DNA from: CAYOKT01 sp964404605
Lineage (GTDB): Bacteria > Electryoneota > Electryoneia > Electryoneales > Electryoneaceae
Assembly (NCBI GenBank): GCA_964404605.1
Contig: CAYOKT010000032.1
Location: 1 to 30,801 of the forward strand
Direction of reading: 5' to 3'
Length of the DNA stretch: 30,801 nt
Shown here: one piece after another, positions 1-7,994 of the stretch
Position numbering within the stretch: position 1 is the stretch's first letter
How the letters are laid out: the number at the start of each line of letters is the position of its first letter
Program-made: the position numbers and the translations under genes
The notes under the pieces: model-generated
Seen by the model: the letters and a program-made list of their open reading frames with translations, nothing else
Database searches by the model: none
What the model was told of the DNA's origin: nothing

Positions 1-71
1 GATGGCGAAGCTGCCCTATGCCCGGAATCGTGCCCGGGACGGAGACCCCGATGGGGGTGAATCCGGCAGCG

Positions 72-92
72 TATGAAGTACATATGAAGTAC
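72..92. repeat. Tandem 10-base duplication
   Basis: The 10-mer TATGAAGTAC occurs twice, separated by a single A. It lies just outside the tRNA-Pro hairpin. No function is apparent; it may be a small slippage duplication. Confidence 0.5.
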
Positions 93-98
93 GCAACG

Positions 99-136
99 AA
101 CGAGGGCTTACGGGGATAAGCCCGTAAGCCCTTGTT
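99..136 (-). terminator. Long hairpin downstream of tRNA-Pro, probable terminator
   Basis: An inverted repeat with arms 99-114 and 121-136 gives a stem of about 16 pairs (core GGGCTTACGGG / CCCGTAAGCCC, one G-T wobble) around a 6-base loop. It starts 5 bases beyond the encoded CCA end of the tRNA. On the minus strand the 3' flank is only moderately T-rich (TCGTTCGTTG). On the plus strand the flank is TTGTTCTT. It may therefore act in both directions. The structure is seen directly; the terminator role is inferred. Confidence 0.6.
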
Positions 137-141
137 CTTAC

Positions 142-218
<77 letters not shown>

Positions 219-231
219 ATTTGAACGCCCC

Positions 232-260
232 AATATAGAGGGGAGCCCCGGAACTGTCAA
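232..260 (-). promoter_or_regulatory. Sigma-70-type promoter of tRNA-Pro
   Basis: On the minus strand a perfect -35 box TTGACA (255-260) is followed after 17 bases by TATATT (232-237), 13 bases before the first base of the tRNA. It is the closest match to the housekeeping consensus in the window. The same TATATT -10 box recurs upstream of ecfT and of the riboflavin operon. Confidence 0.85.
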
Positions 261-933
261 CCACTCCCCTTCCCCTCGGTCCCGCGAGACCCGGGGTCAC
301 AGCACAGGCATAACGCGGGAGGGCGCGTTCCGCGAACACGGGGGTGTCGCGCATTTACAACCGTTCGGCGGATGGAATCGGGAGAACTCTGTAGCCGATT
401 GGCCCCTAATACCAAAGGACCGGCAAGCCGGTCCTTTGGTGGTCAGGGGACAGCGTTTGGGGAAACGCTGTGTGGGCAAGTCAGCGAAAGGCCCACGGTC
501 CGTCAGAGCAGGCAGTGCGTGATAGACCTTTCGGTGAACCGTGCAAAGGTGGAACTCGAAGGCACCCCGGGTCGGCCGCCGGTAAACCGTGCAGGAAACC
601 GTACCGTAAACCGTCCGTGTTCAATCAGCCAACCGTGCCGAAACCCATGCCGAAGCAGTGCGAATCGCCAGTGCCAGCATCCCATTCAAGAGGACCAGGG
701 CAGACCCGGATAGTGCCTTCGTTCTGTGCGAGAATCCCGTGTAATCGCTTTGTGTATGGGCAAAGCCCGTGCCAGAGCGGCCGGCAGGATCGCAGGGAGA
801 GTATCTTGAAGGAAGAAGGAAGGATTACAAGGAGTTACACGGTTTACCGCTTGGAATCGACTCGTGGATCGTAGAGACCGCGCGACGCGAGTGTGCAAAT
901 CCTGCACGAACACCTGCGAAAGATGCACACATT
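261..933. other. Gene-free region with a chain of hairpins
   Basis: No convincing reading frame lies here; the open frames are short, compositionally odd, and one runs through the tRNA. Four consecutive inverted repeats occupy 411-550. They are a perfect 13-bp stem with tetraloop CAAG (411-440), a 9-bp stem with loop GGGG (450-471), GTGGGC/GCCCAC (472-496), and a bulged stem ACCTTTCGG/CCG-TGC-AAAGGT (526-550). Downstream, AACCGT occurs five times between 537 and 638. None of the hairpins has a T-run. The region is either a structured RNA or degenerate spacer. I looked for hallmarks of tmRNA, RNase P RNA and SRP RNA and found none. Confidence 0.5.
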
Positions 934-1767
934 TCACCAGCGCAGGAGGAGTTGAATCCGCGTTCCGCCCTCCTCACCCACGATGGGGAGAAGGCCGATC
1001 CGCACTCCCACCTCCGGCGTTTCGTTCAGGGGCGGCGGGCTGAGAAAAGCATCGAGGGCGGATCCGATCCACACCGCCGCCAGGGCGATGCCGAACCCGT
1101 TCCGCAGGCGCCAGGTCCGCAGGTACTTGTCATAGAGGTCCGCGGCGAGATCGGGATCATCGCTCCCCCGGTAGCGGTCGCCGGCTTCCTGCACGGCGAA
1201 CTGGGAGGCCACCAGCCCCACGGTGCTGACCCCCGCGGCGCTCATCAACACGATTCCCCGCTGGACATGCCCCTTGTGCAACTGTCCGAGGCCGGGGAGC
1301 AGAAGGCTGCGCCATCCCCCTTCAATGCGGAGGCGATAGTAGTCGACACTCGCCGCTTCGCGGCTGCCTTTCAACCGTTTCAACCGCGTGTACGCTTCCC
1401 GCGCTTCATCGAACACCGAGAGGATTTTCGGCGAAGTCAGCGTGCGGTTCAGGTGCATCGTGGGGTTCAGCGCGAGGGCTTCGAGAAACTGCTCCCTGCC
1501 CTGGTCGCGATTTTCCCGGGCGATGGCGACGAAGGCGAGAATCCTGTGCAGCTCGGCCTGTTGCCGCGCCGCGAGGCCCTTGCCCTGGGAGAGCAGACGA
1601 AGCGCCTCGAGCTCCGCCTCCTCGAGATGCCCCTCCCGGTAGAGTGTATCCACCCTTCCCACGGGGTCCGCCGGCTCGGCGGCCGGCGACGAAGTCGCCA
1701 GGAGAAGTGTCAGGCACACGGCGAGGAGGGGAAACAAGCTCCACCGCCGCGGATGCGGATCAACCAT
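934..1767 (-). CDS. Secreted/membrane TPR protein with a DUF5683-like PGLGQ segment
   Basis: This 277-aa protein begins with a signal peptide (residues 1-30: Arg-rich start, LFPLLAVCLTLLLA core, SSPAA end). Helical, Leu/Ala/Glu-rich sequence of TPR type follows at about 35-125. A segment at 153-195 starts LLLPGLGQLHKGHVQRG, the Pro-Gly-x-Gly-Q turn typical of small two-helix membrane domains of the DUF5683/TM2 kind. A second hydrophobic helix lies at about 224-242. The ATG at 1767 lies inside the end of fixX (8-base overlap), which favours it over upstream in-frame starts and implies coupled translation. Function is unknown. Its repeated association with fixC/fixX would need comparative data to confirm. 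Confidence 0.75.
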   Translation of the reverse strand: MVDPHPRRWSLFPLLAVCLTLLLATSSPAAEPADPVGRVDTLYREGHLEEAELEALRLLSQGKGLAARQQAELHRILAFVAIARENRDQGREQFLEALALNPTMHLNRTLTSPKILSVFDEAREAYTRLKRLKGSREAASVDYYRLRIEGGWRSLLLPGLGQLHKGHVQRGIVLMSAAGVSTVGLVASQFAVQEAGDRYRGSDDPDLAADLYDKYLRTWRLRNGFGIALAAVWIGSALDAFLSPPPLNETPEVGVRIGLLPIVGEEGGTRIQLLLRW

Positions 1768-2050
1768 ACTTGTAGTGAACGCCCTTCCCCCCTTCCGGAT
1801 AGAACCAGTGGACATAGTCCGGAGCCGCCACGTGGCATGTGCCGCATTCGACACAATTCTCGAAGTTGACGATGCATTCACCGGAGTTCTCATCCTCAAC
1901 GTACACTTTCGCCGGGCAAACGTAAAGCACGGCCTTGACCGGATCCGCCTTGAATTTCTCCTGATCCACGGTAATATGCGACTTCTTGTCGGTCTTGTAT
2001 GTCAGGAGGTAAAGTTTGTCCTCGATGGTCTTCGGGTTCTCGCGGCTCAT
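1760..2050 (-). CDS. fixX: Ferredoxin-like protein FixX
   Basis: This 96-aa protein carries the FixX cysteine pattern: one Cys in YVCPAKVY and three in ENCVECGTC. It ends in the family's typical Gly-rich YPEGGKGVHYKYG tail. The four cysteines are expected to bind one [4Fe-4S] cluster that passes electrons within the FixC/ETF-quinone oxidoreductase module. The ATG at 2050 has the Shine-Dalgarno sequence GGGAGGAAC and overlaps the fixC stop by four bases (ATGA). An upstream in-frame start would overlap fixC further and is not needed. The gene overlaps the TPR gene downstream. Confidence 0.92.
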   Translation of the reverse strand: MSRENPKTIEDKLYLLTYKTDKKSHITVDQEKFKADPVKAVLYVCPAKVYVEDENSGECIVNFENCVECGTCHVAAPDYVHWFYPEGGKGVHYKYG

Positions 2051-3357
2051 CGCATGTTCCTCCCGAGTCGGAACATATCCACCGTAAAGCGCCACAGGCC
2101 GATGTCCTGCTTGATCTTCTTCAGGATACCCTTTTCCACTTCGTCCTTCGGGGTTTCGCTGATCGTGAAGTAGTCGGTCAGCCAGCGGGTGACATGCTCC
2201 GGGTAGTCCCGCAGGTAATGGGGGAAACGGTTGAGGAAATCCGGGATCTTGCGGAACTTGAACAGGTCCTTGAGGATGAAGGTCTTCTCCAGCTTGGGCC
2301 GATAGCGGGCCGCGACTTCGGCCGCACCGATGTCCTCTCCCTTCTCCTTCGCCTCGATCAGGGTCTCGGCGGCGAGGATTCCGCTGCCCATGGCGAGGTT
2401 GGTCCCCTCGTGGTAATGGCTGGCGTTGACCAGCCCGGCGGTGTCGCCGAGGAGCAGCAGGCCGGGCATCGCCATCTTCGGCAGGTGGTTGTACCCGTAA
2501 TCGGGAATCAGGTGCGCACTGTATTCGAGGGTCTCCCCCCCCTCGATCATCCTCCGCACCATCGGGTGGCTCTTGAAGTACTCGAGGAAATCATTGAGGG
2601 TCTGCTTCGACAGGATCAAGTCGTGCACCGTGATCCCGAGACCGAGGGAGACCGTCTCCTCGTTCGTGTAGATGAACCCCATCCCGAGGCGGCCCCGGAC
2701 GGCGTCGCCGAACACCTCGACGGCGACCCCTTCATTGCCCTCGAGCTGGAAGCGGTCCTCGAGCTTCTCCTTCGGCAGGCCGATGACCTCCTTGACATTG
2801 GCGATCATGTGGCGCCGGGGGAGTTCCGGGGCCATCAATCCCGCCTGCCGGGCGAGGAAGGCCTGCACCCCTTCCGCCGAAAGGACCACCTTCGCGCGGA
2901 TCTCCTCATCGCCCGGCTGCACCTTGACCCCGACGACACGTCCCTCCTCGATCAGCAGGTCCGAAGCCATCATGCCGGGGATCACCTGCGCGCCCTCGGC
3001 CTCCGCCTGCTCGGCGAACCAGCGGTCGAAGCGGCCCCGCAGCGCGGTGACGGTGTGGTTGTAGGGCGGCTCCCGCCAGGGGTCCACCTTGAGGTCGAGG
3101 GCGACCTCCGCCTCGGGGGAGAGTACGGCGAAACGCCGGCGGGTGACGGCCCGTTCGATGGGGGCCGTATCGTACGCATCGGGCAGCAGCTTCAACAGTT
3201 GGTGGGTAAAGAGGATGCCGCCATACACGTTCTTCGCCCCGGGATACTCCCCGCGCTCGAGGATGACGACCTCGAACCCCGCCCGCGCGAGGGGAATCGC
3301 CGCTGCGATGCCGGCCGGACCGGCGCCGATGATCAGAACCTCGAACTCCTCATCCAT
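2047..3357 (-). CDS. fixC: FixC-type FAD-dependent electron transfer flavoprotein-quinone oxidoreductase
   Basis: A 436-aa flavoprotein. The N-terminus VLIIGAGPAGIAAAIPLA is the Rossmann GxGxxG FAD site, followed by the acidic strand end VILERG. Near 320-345 the second FAD motif LLLLGDTAGLVN is followed by a HYHEGTNLAMGSG stretch, as in the FixC/ETF-QO family. It takes electrons from an electron transfer flavoprotein and passes them to quinone or, in FixABCX, takes part in electron bifurcation. The start at MDEEFEV fits the family N-terminus; the open frame extends further upstream but through low-complexity sequence. A possible -10 box TAGAAT lies at 3528-3533 on the minus strand. Partner fixA/fixB (etfBA) genes are not in the window. 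Confidence 0.9.
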   Translation of the reverse strand: MDEEFEVLIIGAGPAGIAAAIPLARAGFEVVILERGEYPGAKNVYGGILFTHQLLKLLPDAYDTAPIERAVTRRRFAVLSPEAEVALDLKVDPWREPPYNHTVTALRGRFDRWFAEQAEAEGAQVIPGMMASDLLIEEGRVVGVKVQPGDEEIRAKVVLSAEGVQAFLARQAGLMAPELPRRHMIANVKEVIGLPKEKLEDRFQLEGNEGVAVEVFGDAVRGRLGMGFIYTNEETVSLGLGITVHDLILSKQTLNDFLEYFKSHPMVRRMIEGGETLEYSAHLIPDYGYNHLPKMAMPGLLLLGDTAGLVNASHYHEGTNLAMGSGILAAETLIEAKEKGEDIGAAEVAARYRPKLEKTFILKDLFKFRKIPDFLNRFPHYLRDYPEHVTRWLTDYFTISETPKDEVEKGILKKIKQDIGLWRFTVDMFRLGRNMR

Positions 3358-3815
3358 GTTCGACTCTTCGCCCCCCCGATAGAAGTAAATGACGGGTGAA
3401 CGGCACACCCCGCCGGCCGCATTCCCGCTTTCTTTCACCGCCGTTCGGGGCGCCGCCGCCGCACCTGCCGGGCCGCGGCACGATGGAAAATGGACCCGGC
3501 GAGCGCCCGTCCCCAGGAATGTCCCGTATTCTAACGAACAAACCCTGTTCTCTCCAAGGGTCAAACAACCGTCACAAGCGGAATTCACCCCCTCCGCTCA
3601 GGAGACACCCCGGCGGCACCCCCCGCCCCGCGCCCCGGCGGGACTTCCGGCGAGCCCGCACTGCGCGGCTTCCCTCGATCCCGCGGACCCTTGCCCTTAC
3701 TGGAAGGCTTTGCTACCTTCGTGCTTCCGTAGGGCGCGGCGGGACGACGCCCCCCGGGAAGCTGCTTTCCGTTGGAAAAAAGCACGGTTCGACCGGTATT
3801 CCCACGAGAAGGAAG
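3358..3815. other. Divergent intergenic region between fixC and leuS
   Basis: These 458 bases hold no supported gene. For the fixC side, the minus strand has TAGAAT at 3528-3533, with a poor -35 match (TTGGAG) 18 bases upstream. For the leuS side, the plus strand has TTGCCC (3691-3696), 17 bases, then TACCTT (3714-3719). Both are weak candidates. No strong inverted repeat or conserved riboswitch or T-box core was recognised, although this is where a leuS leader would lie. Confidence 0.4.
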
Positions 3816-6299
3816 ATGAGCGAGGAACGTTTCCCTTTCGCCGAGGTGGAAAAGAAATGGCGGCACTGGTGGCGGAAGCACCACACCGCCGAGGTGGACC
3901 TGGATCATCCCAAGGGCGACCCCTATTACGCCCTCGTCATGTTCTGCTACCCCTCCAGCAGCAAGCTGCACATCGGCCACTGGTGGAACTACGGCCCGGT
4001 TGACACCTTCGCCCGCTACAAGCGGATGACCGGGCGCGCGGTGTTCGAACCGATGGGATACGATGCCTTCGGCCTCCCGGCGGAGAACTTCGCCATCGCG
4101 GTCGGCAGCCACCCCCGCGAAGTCACGATGACCGCCATCGCCTCGATCCAGGAGCAGCTCGAGGGTATCGGGGCGATGTACGACTGGCGGCAGAAGGTCA
4201 TCACCTGCAGCCCCGACTACTACAAGTGGACGCAGTGGCTGTTCCTGCAACTGTTCGCCAAGGATCTCGCCTACCGGTCCGAGGGGCTGGTGAACTGGTG
4301 CCCCTCCTGCCAGACCGTGCTGGCGAACGAACAGGTCACCGCCGAAGGGGAGTGCGAACGCTGCGGAGCCGTGGTGCATCAACGGAAGATGCGCCAATGG
4401 TTCTTCCGCATCACGGCCTACGCAGACCAGCTTCTCGAGGGCCTGAAGGAGATCGACTGGCCGGAGAGCACGGTCAAGCGGCAGCAGAACTGGATCGGCC
4501 GCAGCGAGGGAGCGAGTATCCATTTCCCGCTCTCGGGCAAACCGGACGGGAAAATCGAGGTCTTCACCACCCGCCCGGACACCCTGTATGGTGTCACCTA
4601 CCTCGTCCTCGCCCCGGAAAACGACCTCGTGGAAGAGTTGACGACGAAGAAACAACGGGCCGAGGTCGAGGAGTATGTCCAGCGTGCCCTGAGGGCGACC
4701 GAGATCGAACGCAGCGAAGCCGGGCGGGAAAAGACCGGTGTCTTCACCGGTTCGTACGCCCTGCACCCGCTCACCGGCAACAAGCTGCCCATCTGGGTCG
4801 CCGATTATGTACTCGGCAGCTACGGCACCGGGGCGGTGATGGCGGTCCCCGCGCACGATCAGCGGGACTTCGAATTCGCCATGACCTTCGAGCTTCCGAT
4901 CAAGGTTGTCATCCGCCCGACCTCCGGCCTGCTCGAGGCGGAGGAGATGGGCGAAGCCTACGAAGAGCCGGGGATCATGGTCGATTCGGGCGATTTCTCC
5001 GGCCTCGCCAGCGAGAAGGGCGCGAAGCTGATCGCCCGCAAGTTGAAGGAGAAGGGGCTCGGCGGTCCGACGGTGACCTACCGCATCCGGGACTGGTCGA
5101 TCTCCCGTCAAAGGTACTGGGGCGCGCCGATCCCGATCATCCACTGCCCGAAGTGCGGCGCGGTCCCCGTGCCCGAGGAGCAGCTCCCGCTGTTGCTCCC
5201 GGACGAGATCTCCGACTTCCGCCCGAAGGGCACCTCGCCCCTCGGGGCGGTGGAGTCCTGGATTCACACGACCTGCCCCAAGTGCGGCGGCGAAGCGCAG
5301 CGCGACCCGGACACGATGGACACCTTCGTCGATTCCGCCTTCTACCACCTGCGCTACCTTTCGGCGGAGCGGGAGGATGTCCCCTTCGACCTCGAGCGGA
5401 TGAAACGCTGGCTGCCGATCGACCTCTATGTCGGCGGGTCGGACCACGCCACCGGCCACCTGATCTACTTCCGCTTCATCACCCGTTTCCTGCACGACAT
5501 CGGGTGGTGCCCCGTCGCCGAGCCGGCGGCGAAGCTGATCCACCAGGGGCACATCACCCGCGGCGGGATCAAGATGTCCAAGTCCAAGGGGAACGTGGTC
5601 AACCCGGACGAGTTCACCGCGAAGCACGGCTCCGATGTCTTCCGCATGTACCTGATGTTCATGGGGGACTACCGGACCGGCGGGGACTGGTCGGATGAGG
5701 GCATCGCGGGCGTGGAGCGCTTCCTCAACCGCGTGTGGCGGTTGGTAACCCGCTTTGCCGGCGCGGCATCGACACCCGATGAAGAGGTGCGCGCCGGGGA
5801 GTACCCCGTCGAGCTGCACCGAAAGCTGCACGCCACCATCAAGACGGTCACCGAAGACCTCGAGGCGTTCACCTTCAACACCGCCATCAGCCGGATGATG
5901 GAGCTGGTGAACGAGTTCTACGCCTGGGTGGGCGAGGACGGCACAAGCGTGGACGCGGCGGCAGCGGTACGGATGCTGCGCGTCCTCGTGCGCCTGCTCG
6001 CGCCCTTCGCGCCCCATTTCGGCGAGGAGACCTGGCAGCGGCTCGGCGGCGAGGCGAGCGTGTTCGACCACCCCTGGCCGGTGCACGATGAGGCCGCCCT
6101 GGCGACGAAAACGGTGCTCGTCGTCGTCCAGGTGAACGGGAAGCTGCGCGACCGGATCCAGGCACCCGCCGGCGCCGACCGCGAGGAGCTGAAGAAGCTC
6201 GCCCTCGCCTCGAGCAGGGTGGCGCCCTACCTCAGGGAGGGCGAGCTGCGCAAGGCGATCGTCGTCCCGAACAAGCTGGTCAACCTGGTCATCGGCTGA
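3816..6299 (+). CDS. leuS: Leucyl-tRNA synthetase
   Basis: An 827-aa class I synthetase that charges tRNA-Leu in the cytoplasm. The HIGH signature is intact at residues 52-55 (KLHIGHWW). The KMSKS loop is at 586-590 (GIKMSKSKGN). Between them lie Cys-pair zinc sites (CPSCQTV...CERCG) and the CP1 editing domain with the threonine-rich FTTRPDTLYG motif. A second zinc-ribbon-like insert (HCPKCG...CPKCG) precedes the catalytic core. Length is normal for the bacterial type. The ATG at 3816 is preceded by AAGGAAG and matches the usual family N-terminus (FPFAEVEKKW); the frame remains open upstream but reads as low-complexity sequence. It is the first gene of the plus-strand unit. Confidence 0.97.
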   Translation: MSEERFPFAEVEKKWRHWWRKHHTAEVDLDHPKGDPYYALVMFCYPSSSKLHIGHWWNYGPVDTFARYKRMTGRAVFEPMGYDAFGLPAENFAIAVGSHPREVTMTAIASIQEQLEGIGAMYDWRQKVITCSPDYYKWTQWLFLQLFAKDLAYRSEGLVNWCPSCQTVLANEQVTAEGECERCGAVVHQRKMRQWFFRITAYADQLLEGLKEIDWPESTVKRQQNWIGRSEGASIHFPLSGKPDGKIEVFTTRPDTLYGVTYLVLAPENDLVEELTTKKQRAEVEEYVQRALRATEIERSEAGREKTGVFTGSYALHPLTGNKLPIWVADYVLGSYGTGAVMAVPAHDQRDFEFAMTFELPIKVVIRPTSGLLEAEEMGEAYEEPGIMVDSGDFSGLASEKGAKLIARKLKEKGLGGPTVTYRIRDWSISRQRYWGAPIPIIHCPKCGAVPVPEEQLPLLLPDEISDFRPKGTSPLGAVESWIHTTCPKCGGEAQRDPDTMDTFVDSAFYHLRYLSAEREDVPFDLERMKRWLPIDLYVGGSDHATGHLIYFRFITRFLHDIGWCPVAEPAAKLIHQGHITRGGIKMSKSKGNVVNPDEFTAKHGSDVFRMYLMFMGDYRTGGDWSDEGIAGVERFLNRVWRLVTRFAGAASTPDEEVRAGEYPVELHRKLHATIKTVTEDLEAFTFNTAISRMMELVNEFYAWVGEDGTSVDAAAAVRMLRVLVRLLAPFAPHFGEETWQRLGGEASVFDHPWPVHDEAALATKTVLVVVQVNGKLRDRIQAPAGADREELKKLALASSRVAPYLREGELRKAIVVPNKLVNLVIG

Positions 6300-6473
6300 G
6301 TCCGGCCGCCCCCGGACGAGGGTTCGGGGCCCGAGTGCCCGTTTCCCCGCTGGAACCAGTGGAGGGCATCCTCCATCCCGGCCGCGGCCCTCGATTCTTC
6401 AACCGACCGCTTAAGTTTTCCTTCGCAGAGCCGATAGAGTTGAGAGAGGGACCCGACCCATTTCGAGGGGCGC

Positions 6474-7535
6474 ATGCGCCGTCTGCTCACCATCTTTCTT
6501 CTTCTCGGTCTCGCCGCCGGCGCGACCGCGAGGGCGCCGGACATCCGCATGGACGAGAAGTATGATCCGCGCGGAGAGATGCGGATCGTCGTGCTTCCGG
6601 CCACCCTCCCCCGCTCCCTGAAGCGCACCAACCCACGGACGGTGTCCGCCCTGCTCTCCACCGAGCTGCTGCGCCTCTACGAAGTGCTCGACCTCATCCG
6701 CTTCGAACAGTTCCTCACCGACCGGAAGTTGACCCTGGACCAGGCGTTCTCCATCAAGGCCCGGACCGTGGTGCGGGACAGCGCGAAGGTGGACGCCATC
6801 GCCAGCGTCGAGGTTTTCCGATGGGAGGAGGGCTCCGGCGGCCTGCCCCTGATGAAACAGGCGGGGAGAATCGGGGTGCGTGTCCGGCTGATGGATCCCT
6901 TCACCGGGCACATCTTCTGGAGTGTCAACCGACTCGCCAAGGTGAAGCCGGGGATGGACTTCCTCGACCGGTTGACCGGCCTGTACACCGAGATGGTCGA
7001 CGATCTCGACCATGACTTCACCAAGACCGCCAATCGCCTGACCCGCAATGAGAAGCGCGCGGAGAAACTGGCGGCAAAACAGTTGAAACGGGAAGAGATC
7101 CTGGCGCAAAAACTGCGCGAAGAGGAAGAGAAACGAGAGCGTGAAAAGCTGAGCGCGAAGCGCGAAGCAGCCGCGGAGGTGGCCGCCGAGGGCGAGGCCG
7201 CTGAAGAAGTGCAGCCTCCCGGGGAAGAAGCCCCGGCCGTCGCGCCGACCCCGGCCGAAGAGGGCGAGGGTGAAGGTGCGGAAGGGGAGGGAATGATCCT
7301 CCTCACCCCGGGCCGGGCGCCTGCGGACACCACGCTGCCCTCCGGTCCTCCGCCCATGCCCGGACGGCTGGCGGGCGAGGGAGTGGCCCCGGACACCACG
7401 GCCGGTCCGCCGCCTGTGGGGGGATTGTCTCCCCTCGAGCTGGAAGGCGAGGAGGAGGGCCAGGGCGTTGCGCCCGACACCACCGGCATCGAACTGCCGC
7501 CTCTGTTCGACGAGGAGGAGGAAGAGGGCGAGTAG
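6474..7535 (+). CDS. Secreted protein with GNA1162/CsgG-like head, coiled coil and acidic Pro-rich tail
   Basis: A 353-aa protein with a Sec signal peptide (MRRLLTIFLLLGLAAG, cleavage near ATARA). Residues about 35-170 form an alpha/beta domain (MRIVVLPATLP, then RLMDPFTGHIFWSVNRLA). It resembles the nucleotide-independent periplasmic fold of GNA1162/CsgG-type lipoproteins, but no lipobox Cys is present. Residues about 185-240 are a Lys/Glu/Arg-rich coiled coil. The tail is acidic and Pro-rich with three copies of an APxDTT/APDTT motif. It lies 174 bases after leuS, where many Gram-negatives have lptE, but I see no LptE similarity. The ATG follows GAGGGG. The fold assignment is tentative; function is unknown. 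Confidence 0.75.
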   Translation: MRRLLTIFLLLGLAAGATARAPDIRMDEKYDPRGEMRIVVLPATLPRSLKRTNPRTVSALLSTELLRLYEVLDLIRFEQFLTDRKLTLDQAFSIKARTVVRDSAKVDAIASVEVFRWEEGSGGLPLMKQAGRIGVRVRLMDPFTGHIFWSVNRLAKVKPGMDFLDRLTGLYTEMVDDLDHDFTKTANRLTRNEKRAEKLAAKQLKREEILAQKLREEEEKREREKLSAKREAAAEVAAEGEAAEEVQPPGEEAPAVAPTPAEEGEGEGAEGEGMILLTPGRAPADTTLPSGPPPMPGRLAGEGVAPDTTAGPPPVGGLSPLELEGEEEGQGVAPDTTGIELPPLFDEEEEEGE

Positions 7536-7568
7536 CAGCCTCGAGGAATCCGAAACGAGTGAAAAGCG

Positions 7569-7601
7569 AGCGGCGGACGGCTGTCCGCCGCTTTTCTGTT
7601 T
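7569..7601 (+). terminator. Intrinsic terminator between convergent operons
   Basis: A perfect 10-bp GC-rich stem, AGCGGCGGAC / GTCCGCCGCT with loop GGCT (7569-7592), is followed by TTTTCTGTTT. It stands 33 bases after the stop of the 353-aa gene. On the minus strand the same stem is followed by CGCTTTTC, so it probably also stops the convergent tat-end operon. Confidence 0.9.
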
Positions 7602-7631
7602 CTGAAGCAACAGCGAGAGGTGTTCCGGCTC

Positions 7632-7991
7632 TTATTCCGGCCCCGGTTTGCCAGGGCTTGGGGGTTCCCGGCCGACGGCGTTCTCCGGGGGAGTCGGGTG
7701 AGGAGGATCCCGGGGCGGAGCCGCGCCGCCCTCCCCCTGCGAAGCGTCATCTCCCTCCCCCGGCGACTCCACTTCCCGCCGGACGGGCGCCTTCGGGACT
7801 TCGCCGCGGGGATGCTCGCGCAACTCATCCTCGAGGGTGATCCGGTTGAATTCCCGGCGGACCTCATCGAGCGCGCGGCGGAAAACGCCCGCCCACTGGC
7901 CGAGGGTGCGCGCCACGCGCGGCAGCTCGCGCCCGCCGAAGAGGAGCAGGGCAAGCAGCAGGATCACCAGCACTTCACCGCTGCCCGGCAT
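7632..7991 (-). CDS. Sec-independent translocase subunit TatA/TatB
   Basis: A 119-aa protein with the TatA/B layout. A short N-terminal membrane helix (EVLVILLLALLLFGG) is followed by a hinge (FGGRELPRV), an amphipathic helix (ARTLGQWAGVFRRALDEVRREF) and a Pro/Gly/Glu-rich unstructured tail. It forms the twin-arginine export complex with TatC, moving folded proteins across the cytoplasmic membrane. The ELP hinge and long amphipathic helix lean towards TatB, but a single bifunctional TatA/B is possible because no second copy is seen. The ATG has GGGGGA upstream, only a few bases after the tatC stop. It is the last gene of the long minus-strand operon. Confidence 0.88.
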   Translation of the reverse strand: MPGSGEVLVILLLALLLFGGRELPRVARTLGQWAGVFRRALDEVRREFNRITLEDELREHPRGEVPKAPVRREVESPGEGDDASQGEGGAAPPRDPPHPTPPENAVGREPPSPGKPGPE

Positions 7992-7994
7992 CGA

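Noticed and set aside
411..440. Perfect 13-bp hairpin as an intrinsic terminator
   Set aside because: Neither side is followed by a T-run, so I kept it only as part of the hairpin chain.
400..640. tmRNA, RNase P RNA or SRP RNA
   Set aside because: I looked for conserved cores on both strands (for example GGAAGCAGC of SRP RNA, and the tmRNA ends) and found none.
1999..3399. 466-codon open frame on the plus strand
   Set aside because: Antisense to fixC, which has clear FAD motifs, a ribosome site and coupled neighbours. No domain was seen in the antisense product.
3585..6086. 833-codon open frame on the minus strand
   Set aside because: It is the mirror of leuS in GC-rich DNA. Its translation is Arg/Asp/Gly-rich with no recognisable domain, while leuS on the plus strand has all synthetase motifs.
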